Assembly (NCBI GenBank): GCA_003327425.1
Contig: QOQW01000012.1
Coordinates: 115,083 to 179,082 of the forward strand
Direction: 5' to 3'
Length of the DNA stretch: 64,000 nucleotides
Source of the DNA: Candidatus Ozemibacter sibiricus
GTDB lineage: Bacteria; Muiribacteriota; Ozemobacteria; Ozemobacterales; Ozemobacteraceae
Under the pieces are notes generated by a model. That model did no database searches and was not told where the DNA came from. It saw only the letters and a list, made by a program, of their open reading frames with translations. Below, one piece after another: positions 58,357-64,000 of the stretch. The position numbers and the translations under genes are program-made. Each line of letters opens with the position of its first letter. Position 1 is the first letter of the stretch.

Positions 58357-59397
58357 TCAGTGGGCGGTTTTTTTGGCAGGCTTGGCTTTGCTGGTGGCGT
58401 TCTTCCGAGAGGTCGAGCCCGTGGTCGGCAGGGTCTTGCCGGTGCGGGCCCTGGCTTTGGTCGGCTTGGCAGACGCCGAGGCGCGGTCAGGGCGAGTGGG
58501 CCGTGGGCGGGCGCCAGCCCGAGTGGCGGGGGAGGTCTCCTCATCAGGGGCGGGGTCCGAGTCGGTTGTTGGTTCGGTGGTCGGGGGCTGGCCAGGCGCG
58601 GTATTCGGGGCCGTGGGGGATGCCTCGGCGGGTGCACCATTCGAGGGTGAGGGAGAGGTCGCCGCGGTTTCGGTCACGTCATTGGTCGTGGCAATTCCGG
58701 TTTCTTCCGATTTCGGGGCGTTGTGGCGCGCCATCAGGATCTTTTTGGACAGCGCCTCGACGCCTTCGAGGTGGGTGGCGGGATCGAGCTGGGCCGCGCG
58801 GTCGGCATGGCGCAAGGCGTCATCGAAGTGGCTCAGCTCGAAGAGGGCGGCCGCCAGGTTGAAGTGGGCCTTGGCGTAGTCGGGGTCATTGGCGATCGCT
58901 TTGCGATACCAGAGCGCGGCTTTCCCATACATGCCCAGCGTCGCGTAGGAGACGCCGATGTTGTTCATGGCTTCGGCATTGTCTGGATCCATTTGGTGGG
59001 CTTTCTTCAGGAGTTTGATGGCCAGCCGGAACTTGCCTTCGTCGAAGGCCACCTGCCCCAGATGGAAGACGATCTCGGGGTCGTCGGGAGCGAGGGCGCG
59101 GGCTTTCTTCCAATAGGCTCTGGCCTGGGCCAGATTGCCCTGCAGGTAATAGGCGAGAGCGTAGTTGTAGATCAGGTCGACGTTCTTGGGGAACCGTCTG
59201 ATCGCTTCCCGCCAGATCTTCTTGGCTTTTCCCAGGAAGCCGGTATACGCGTAGGTGTTGCCCAGAAGCCGGATGGCGACCGGATCGTCGGGATGCTGCT
59301 GGAGATAGGCCTGGAGCTTCGGCCGGGCCTCCTCATACTTGCCGTCTTTCATCATGTCCTGGATGTCGGCGAGGGTTTTGGCAGGAGTGTCTTCCAT
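58357..59397 (-). CDS. TPR protein with a basic, histone-H1-like tail
   Basis: A 346-residue soluble protein. Residues 10-215 hold about six tetratricopeptide repeats (LGNTYAYTGFLGKAKKIWREAI, YALAYYLQGNLAQARAYWKKA, IGVSYATLGMYGKAALWYRKAI). A Thr/Pro/Ser/Ala-rich linker of about 70 residues follows, and then a strongly basic Lys/Arg/Ala/Pro tail (KNATSKAKPAKKTAH) like the C-termini of H1-like proteins. The tail suggests nucleic acid or acidic-surface binding; this is inference. It lies 13 bp after the permease gene at the end of the moeA operon. Confidence 0.8.
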   Translation of the reverse strand: MEDTPAKTLADIQDMMKDGKYEEARPKLQAYLQQHPDDPVAIRLLGNTYAYTGFLGKAKKIWREAIRRFPKNVDLIYNYALAYYLQGNLAQARAYWKKARALAPDDPEIVFHLGQVAFDEGKFRLAIKLLKKAHQMDPDNAEAMNNIGVSYATLGMYGKAALWYRKAIANDPDYAKAHFNLAAALFELSHFDDALRHADRAAQLDPATHLEGVEALSKKILMARHNAPKSEETGIATTNDVTETAATSPSPSNGAPAEASPTAPNTAPGQPPTTEPTTDSDPAPDEETSPATRAGARPRPTRPDRASASAKPTKARARTGKTLPTTGSTSRKNATSKAKPAKKTAH

Positions 59398-59410
59398 GGT
59401 GATTCCTTTC

Positions 59411-60574
59411 TCAGAAGATGATTCCGTACAACCAGCCGCACAGGGCCGAAACGATGACGACCAGACCGAAGAAGGCCAGCGCCTTGGCACGACCGACCAA
59501 GGGGATGACGGCCAGGACGCTCGGCAGGCTGACGGCCGGCCCCGCCAGCATGAGGGTCATGGCCGGTCCGGGGTGCATTCCGAATCGCATCAGGGTGGAG
59601 ACGACGTTCACGCCGATGATGGTTCCAAAATACATCAAAGCGCCGATGAATGCAGCCGAAAAATTCGCGAGCGGGGAGTTGCTGTCGAACAACGCCATCA
59701 GCCGTGGATCAGACAGCGGAATGAGCGTGGCCAGCACCCCCGACAGGAAGAGGCCGAGGAGGATTTTGGGAAAGATCGAGACGAACAGGTCCACGGATTT
59801 CCGGAGCCATTGCCGGGCTTCGGTCCAGGAGAACCATTGCCAGAGGGTGCCGGCGATCAGCAGGACCTCGGTGAGGATGATCAGGCTCTTGGCCAGCAGG
59901 AAATCGAGGGCCCGGATGTCACGGCTGGATAGATAGGCCGAATGCGCGGCGAATCCCTGGGGCCGGAACCATTCGTCGAACGTGCCTGTCCCGGTCAGCA
60001 TGACCAGGACCAGCAGCCCGAACAGCAGAATGGTCGGCCACACGGGCCGCGCGTCATCGTCGTCGGCCAAGACCGCTTCGGGCGGTCCGTCGGTGGACAT
60101 CGGCCCGTCGCGGAAGAGCAGCTTCATGCCGAATCCGACGGTCATGGCGGCCACGGCGACCAGGATGGCCCGCCCAACCATGAATCGCAGCCCGATCAGC
60201 GAATAGGTATAGGTCAGGGCGATCAGATTGATGGCAGGCGCGGCCAGCAGGAAGGTGAAGGCCGGGCCGACCCCCGCGCCCTGGTTCATGATGCCGGCGA
60301 AGATCGGAATGACGCCGCAGGAGCAGACGGTCAGAATGCCGCCGGTGAACGCGGCCACCGGATAGGAAACGAAAGGATTGGCGCGGGGCCCCATCAACCG
60401 GGTGATCCGTTGCTTGTCGAGAAAGACGCTGATGGCTCCGGCGATGAAGAAGGCCGGAATCATGCCGGAAATGAGGTGGGTGCCGAGGAACCGGGCCACT
60501 TCTTCCAGGCCGGGAGCGAGGACGGAGGCGACGGCCGGGCCGAGCACCGGAGCGAGCCAGGCTTGAAGGTTCAT
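59411..60574 (-). CDS. Permease of the ArsP/DUF318 family
   Basis: A 387-residue inner-membrane protein with about eight to ten helices. The duplicated family motif is visible: VAAFTGGILTVCSCGVIPIFAGIM near residue 79 with the Cys pair in CSCG, and GPAMTLMLAGPAVSLPSVLAVIPL near 335. ArsP members export trivalent organoarsenicals; others of the family have unknown substrates, and no ars genes are nearby. A soluble loop rich in Asp lies near 175. The start overlaps the upstream gene by four bases. Confidence 0.85.
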   Translation of the reverse strand: MNLQAWLAPVLGPAVASVLAPGLEEVARFLGTHLISGMIPAFFIAGAISVFLDKQRITRLMGPRANPFVSYPVAAFTGGILTVCSCGVIPIFAGIMNQGAGVGPAFTFLLAAPAINLIALTYTYSLIGLRFMVGRAILVAVAAMTVGFGMKLLFRDGPMSTDGPPEAVLADDDDARPVWPTILLFGLLVLVMLTGTGTFDEWFRPQGFAAHSAYLSSRDIRALDFLLAKSLIILTEVLLIAGTLWQWFSWTEARQWLRKSVDLFVSIFPKILLGLFLSGVLATLIPLSDPRLMALFDSNSPLANFSAAFIGALMYFGTIIGVNVVSTLMRFGMHPGPAMTLMLAGPAVSLPSVLAVIPLVGRAKALAFFGLVVIVSALCGWLYGIIF

Positions 60575-61473
60575 GGTTTGGTGGACGGGAACCATTCCAT
60601 CATCAACAGATGGGAACGCAGGGTCAGGAACTGGTCGCGCGCCTTCTGGACGAGCAGATCGAGGGTGCCCGATCCGGTATCGGTGCTGAGCGCCTGGGAG
60701 ACGGCATCGAGGGATTCCAGGGTGCGGGCATAGGGAGCCAGAGTGTCCGTGGCGAGCCGCGGACGGAGATCGCGCAGGAATTCGGTGATCGAGGCGATGG
60801 TGGCGGGCATGTCGGCCACCGACCGCCGGAGGGCTTGCTGTTCGAGGCGATAGAACTGGTCGGCCACGCGCAGGAAGATCCGGTAGCTTTCGGACATTTT
60901 GACCGATTCGAAGAAGGTGCCGAGATGAACGCTCAGCTCCAATACCTGATCATGGGCCTCCTGGCGCTGGCCGGCTTTGATCGCCGCCCGGATGCGGCCG
61001 AGGCGATCGGCGGTGCCCTGCATCTTGGCGATCCAGTTGGGGTCGCCGCGCGCCTCTTCGGGCGGGGTGAAGGAGAACCGGTTGGACAGGGCGAGCCAGG
61101 ATTCCAGCAAACGCCCGAGCAGGGAATCGAACGGACCCTGATGCAGGGGGTCTTTCAGCGCGGTGCCCAAGGCGGTCAGATCTTGGTTGAACCGTCGGAT
61201 GCCTTGACTGAACTCGCTCTTGGGGTCGGACGAGGTCAGCAGGATCATCAGGGTGTCGTCGCAGGTTCTTCCGGCGGTGGCGAGACCGAAAAACACGGCC
61301 AGCAGAGCCAAGACCCAAGGGCACCGACCCCAGTGGGGCAGGCGCCGACCGACCAGCCGACCATGGGGGCGCGCCGGGGGCTGACGCGGACTGCCGGCCA
61401 AACGGAGCGAAACGCGATGCCCGGCCGACGGTCGGGCCGTCCCAGAGGGCCACGGTTCCTGTGGTGCCGTCAT
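60571..61473 (-). CDS. Helical exported or anchored hypothetical protein
   Basis: A 300-residue protein. A basic, Pro/Arg-rich N-terminus (residues 1-48) precedes one hydrophobic helix (PWVLALLAVFFGLATAGRTC, about 50-68) that is a late signal or anchor. The rest is helical and probably extracytoplasmic, with no motif that I recognise. Both ends overlap neighbours by four bases (the DUF1786 gene upstream, the permease downstream), so it is tightly coupled to them. If a shorter start were used, the signal would be conventional. Confidence 0.65.
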   Translation of the reverse strand: MTAPQEPWPSGTARPSAGHRVSLRLAGSPRQPPARPHGRLVGRRLPHWGRCPWVLALLAVFFGLATAGRTCDDTLMILLTSSDPKSEFSQGIRRFNQDLTALGTALKDPLHQGPFDSLLGRLLESWLALSNRFSFTPPEEARGDPNWIAKMQGTADRLGRIRAAIKAGQRQEAHDQVLELSVHLGTFFESVKMSESYRIFLRVADQFYRLEQQALRRSVADMPATIASITEFLRDLRPRLATDTLAPYARTLESLDAVSQALSTDTGSGTLDLLVQKARDQFLTLRSHLLMMEWFPSTKP

Positions 61474-62573
61474 GCGTCGGAGCCGACCGCCCGCACCAAG
61501 GCGAGGCCCCGCAGCAGGCCCAGCGGCCCGGTCATCATCATGTCGCCGCCCGGGGCGGCCTCCAGATAGCCGGTCAGGCCGGTGCGGGCCATGAGGTGGC
61601 GTTGGGGGCCGGTGACCACCACGCCGGCGATGGCGGAAAAAGGCTGTGGTTCGAAGGTGACGCACCCGTTGCCGTCGTCCTGGAAGACCTCGTCGCTGGG
61701 GAGCTTGCCTTCGGCCAGTCGCACCATGTAGTCGCGCATCGCCTCGGGCTTGGTCTTGAGAACCCGGGTGTGGTGCTCGAAGAAGGCCTGAATGCGGCCT
61801 TCATTCAAGATGCAGGCCATGACGTGCCCGTTGCCGAAATTGATGTAGAGGGTCGGTCCCCGGATGGCCTGGACACGCGGATCGAGGCTGCAGCCGAGGA
61901 TGGCCGAAAACGAGGTGTCGATCAACACCACGCGCAGAGAGGGGCGGAACCGCTTGATGCAGAGCGCTCCCGAGCGCAGGCGGCCGAAGACCTCCGGCAG
62001 ATTGTCGTCGGTGAACACCAGCGAACGCGGCAACTGGTTGCCGGCCAGGTGCTCGAGAAAATAGCGGAAGCGGTTCTGTCGCGACGACTCGTCGCTCGTG
62101 TTGTACCCGTGATCCTGGACCGACAGCCCGATGTACTCGATGCGGGAAGGATCTTCGCCGAAGCGCGACAGCAGGTCGAAATAGAGCGGCAGTTCGATCT
62201 CGTCGAAATGGTGCGTGGGGGTTTCGACCCGCTCGACCACTTCGATTCCGGCTTCCCTGACCTCTTCCAGGTTGTTGCGGACCGTGAAGGCGGGCAGGGT
62301 CTCCATGACCACCCGATGTCCCTTCTTGACGTGCCGTTTGAGCACCTTGGCCAGATAGCCTCCACCCATGGTGTAGCCGGCGATGGCCAGGTCGTGGTCG
62401 AGCGTTTCGAGTCGGTTGGCCATCAACAACGCCGGGGTTGGCACGACCAGCTTGATGTTGTTCTCGATGGTATTGTCGGGCGAGAAATGCAGCACGTCTT
62501 TCGTGCCGGTGCCGATGTCCATGGCCAGGGTGACAGGGCAGCCTTCGAGGACCCCCAGGGAGGGAACGGTCAT
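61470..62573 (-). CDS. DUF1786 ASKHA-like protein
   Basis: A 367-residue protein with the phosphate-binding start of the actin/sugar-kinase/Hsp70 fold (LAMDIGTGTKDVL, residues 16-28), the hallmark of the DUF1786 family. Further family stretches are DLAIAGYTMGGGY near 62, LYINFGNGHVMAC near 242 and IAGVVVTGPQRH near 315. The family is sometimes annotated as related to pyruvate formate-lyase activating enzyme, but I see no radical-SAM CxxxCxxC motif, so that label is not supported. It lies nine bases after moeA, which hints at a role in cofactor or metal enzyme assembly. Confidence 0.75.
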   Translation of the reverse strand: MTVPSLGVLEGCPVTLAMDIGTGTKDVLHFSPDNTIENNIKLVVPTPALLMANRLETLDHDLAIAGYTMGGGYLAKVLKRHVKKGHRVVMETLPAFTVRNNLEEVREAGIEVVERVETPTHHFDEIELPLYFDLLSRFGEDPSRIEYIGLSVQDHGYNTSDESSRQNRFRYFLEHLAGNQLPRSLVFTDDNLPEVFGRLRSGALCIKRFRPSLRVVLIDTSFSAILGCSLDPRVQAIRGPTLYINFGNGHVMACILNEGRIQAFFEHHTRVLKTKPEAMRDYMVRLAEGKLPSDEVFQDDGNGCVTFEPQPFSAIAGVVVTGPQRHLMARTGLTGYLEAAPGGDMMMTGPLGLLRGLALVRAVGSDA

Positions 62574-62582
62574 GGGTTTCTC

Positions 62583-63821
62583 CTAGGTGAGCAGGAAGCA
62601 GGTGACCGGCGATCCGGCGTCCAGGTGCGGGCTGGCGGCCGGATGGCGGATCAGGATCTCGGCGCCGGATAGGGAGGTGATGAGGTGGGAATCCTGGTGC
62701 GGGAAGGGATCGGCGCTGGAGGTTCCGGCCTGAGTGGTGATGGACCCGCGTAGGAAATGGTCGCGCCCGGTGCGGTTGTCGAGGGGCCGGCCGAGGGGCA
62801 GGACGAGCGTGGTCAGATCAGGGGCCCGGCGGCCCTGCAGGCGGGCCAGGTAGGGGCGGGCGAACAGCTGGAAGGTCACGGCGGTCGAGGCCTGGTTGCC
62901 AGGCAGGCTGAACAGCGGTTTCCCCTTCAGGAACCCGAAGAACAGGGGTTTGCCGGGCTTGATGGCCACGCCATGCACGAGAGGCTCGACCGCCAGGGTC
63001 TGCAGGGCGAGCGTGAAGGGGTCGCGCCGGCCCAGCGAGATGCCACCGGAGGTGATGATCAGGTCGCCCAGGTCGGCCGCCCGCTCGAGCGCGGCGGCGG
63101 CCCGGGCGGGGTCGTCGCGCACGATGCCCAGATCGATCGGCTCGCCGCCGGCCTGGCGGATGGCGGCGGCCAGCAGCGGGGAGTTGGCATTGCGCACCTG
63201 CCAGGGCTGGGGATCGTCGAACGGCATGACCAGCTCGTCGCCTGATGTCAGCAACGCCACCCGGGGCCGGCGGCGCACCTGCACGCCCATACGGCCGAGG
63301 GCGGCCACGATCCCGACCTCGAAGGGGCCGAGCACCTGTCCCTGGCCCAGGACGAGAGCCCCGGCCTGCATGTCCTTGCCTCGCTTCCGGATGTAGGTGC
63401 CGAGCGGGGGTGCCGATCGGATCACCACCCGCTCAGGCGCTTCGAGGCGCTCGGTATCTTCGAGCTTGACCACGGTATCGGCCCCCTCGGGGAGCAGCCC
63501 GCCGGTGGCGATGTAGGCGGCATGGCCGGCCGGCAGGGCGGGCAGCGGGTGGCCGGCATCGATGTGCCCGGCCACCGGCAGGATCGCCGGGGCGGTCGCG
63601 GTCGCCGCCGCGATGTCGGCGTGCCGCACGCAATAGCCATCCATGGCCGAATTGGCGGCGGCCGGAATGTCGGTCGGCGCGTGCAGATCTTCGGCCAGGA
63701 CCCGGCCGGGCAGGTCGGCCAGGGGCGCCCCCTCGGCTGGCATCGGGCGGGCGGCGGCGGTCTCCATGATGCGGCGATACGCATCGTCGTACGTCAGCAG
63801 GCGTTCGGCAACGGCAGGCAT
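62583..63821 (-). CDS. moeA: Molybdopterin molybdenumtransferase MoeA
   Basis: A 412-residue enzyme that inserts metal into adenylylated molybdopterin. Family landmarks: ANSAMDGYCVR near residue 51, GGLLPEGADTVVKLED near 106, RKRGKDMQAG near 142, PRVALLTSGDELV near 180, LIITSGGISLGRRD near 250 and SLPGNQASTAVTF near 308, with a C-terminal beta-barrel. It is closer to the standard motif set than the paralogue at 25.1-26.3 kb. It is the first gene of a tightly packed five-gene operon. The start at 63821 coincides with the predicted transcription start. No molybdoenzyme is in the window. Confidence 0.93.
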   Translation of the reverse strand: MPAVAERLLTYDDAYRRIMETAAARPMPAEGAPLADLPGRVLAEDLHAPTDIPAAANSAMDGYCVRHADIAAATATAPAILPVAGHIDAGHPLPALPAGHAAYIATGGLLPEGADTVVKLEDTERLEAPERVVIRSAPPLGTYIRKRGKDMQAGALVLGQGQVLGPFEVGIVAALGRMGVQVRRRPRVALLTSGDELVMPFDDPQPWQVRNANSPLLAAAIRQAGGEPIDLGIVRDDPARAAAALERAADLGDLIITSGGISLGRRDPFTLALQTLAVEPLVHGVAIKPGKPLFFGFLKGKPLFSLPGNQASTAVTFQLFARPYLARLQGRRAPDLTTLVLPLGRPLDNRTGRDHFLRGSITTQAGTSSADPFPHQDSHLITSLSGAEILIRHPAASPHLDAGSPVTCFLLT

Positions 63822-63827
63822 GGCCGC

Positions 63828-63856
63828 ATCATACCACAATCCCGCGGGCTGGCCAA
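63828..63856 (-). promoter_or_regulatory. Promoter of moeA, leaderless arrangement
   Basis: On the minus strand, TTGGCC (63851-63856), 17-bp spacer, TATGAT (63828-63833). Six bases separate the -10 box from the ATG at 63821, so the mRNA should start at or next to the start codon. Confidence 0.6.
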
Positions 63857-64000
63857 ACCCACTTCTTGCCGATCAGCAATTATCGGTCAACTCATGAAAC
63901 CATCACCCAGTGCTAATTTCCAAGAACGAAGTCCGGAATGCCTCATCAATTCATCCTTTGGCCATTCTATGTGCCTTGAAGCTTTTGCCGAAGCCGATCA
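63857..64000. other. AT-richer end of the window
   Basis: 144 bp upstream of the moeA promoter, noticeably AT-richer than the rest. No coding region is identifiable before the window ends. Confidence 0.4.

Noticed and set aside
61470-62573. Pyruvate formate-lyase activating enzyme
   Set aside because: No radical-SAM CxxxCxxC motif; the ASKHA-type DIGTGT start and family pattern fit DUF1786.
1-64000. CRISPR arrays, tRNA, rRNA, insertion sequences, prophage
   Set aside because: No regular direct repeats, tRNA-like T-loop/anticodon patterns, rRNA stretches, transposase motifs or phage genes were seen by eye. A tRNAscan/Infernal run would be needed to exclude small RNAs fully.

Overview
The window is high-GC bacterial chromosome, about 64 kb and densely coded on both strands. 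It carries no phage, insertion sequence, CRISPR array, rRNA or tRNA that I can see. The gene content points to a Gram-negative-type anaerobe from a poorly sampled lineage. It has a bifurcating-type [FeFe] hydrogenase with a hydrogenase-domain sensor kinase, HydF, Na+-Nqr subunits, a secreted gingipain-type (C25) protease, many TPR proteins and a c-di-AMP riboswitch. The mix resembles Candidatus Riflebacteria/Ozemobacteria, but that placement is inference.

Layout. 0.1-4.2 kb: MFS exporter, sensor kinase and sigma-54 activator. 4.4-8.7 kb: exported GH13 debranching-type enzyme, a TerB-like membrane protein and a small membrane protein. 8.8-14.9 kb (minus): nqrBCDEF, a conserved 157-aa protein and a class III cyclase-RDD fusion, behind one consensus promoter. 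15.3-16.3 kb: a ydaO-type c-di-AMP riboswitch and an M23 wall hydrolase. 16.5-24.1 kb: a decayed lipoprotein-like gene, membrane and secreted hypotheticals, aroK, mazG, TPR proteins and a gamma-carbonic-anhydrase-like protein. 24.2-28.6 kb: polyferredoxin, a MoeA paralogue, hydF and an MBL hydrolase. 28.6-33.1 kb (minus): fabH-icmF-MBL operon. 33.5-41.2 kb: gingipain-like protease, speA, an independent small transcript and a DnaE2-like polymerase. 41.6-47.6 kb: two translationally coupled transmembrane cyclase-domain proteins. 47.8-56.4 kb (minus): hydC-hydB-hydA, HydS-like sensor kinase, receiver protein and hybrid kinase. 56.4-58.2 kb: small hypotheticals. 58.4-63.8 kb (minus): moeA-DUF1786-hypothetical-permease-TPR operon.

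How the genes fit together. HydABC would couple H2 to both NAD(H) and ferredoxin, and Nqr would link NADH oxidation to Na+ export. HydF matures the hydrogenase; hydE and hydG are not here. The sensor kinase with hydrogenase and ferredoxin domains probably reports H2 or redox state to the receiver proteins beside it. A partial Rex-like site overlaps the hydC promoter. IcmF can interconvert butyryl-CoA and isobutyryl-CoA, both possible FabH primers, which suggests control of straight versus branched fatty acids.

The most striking observation is the cyclase pair at 41.6-47.6 kb. The first protein keeps the two metal-binding Asp residues but has lost the Lys, Asn and Arg positions. The second has lost both metal Asp residues but keeps Lys, Asn and Arg. 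They look like complementary halves of an obligate heterodimeric bacterial adenylate cyclase, resembling the C1/C2 arrangement of animal enzymes.
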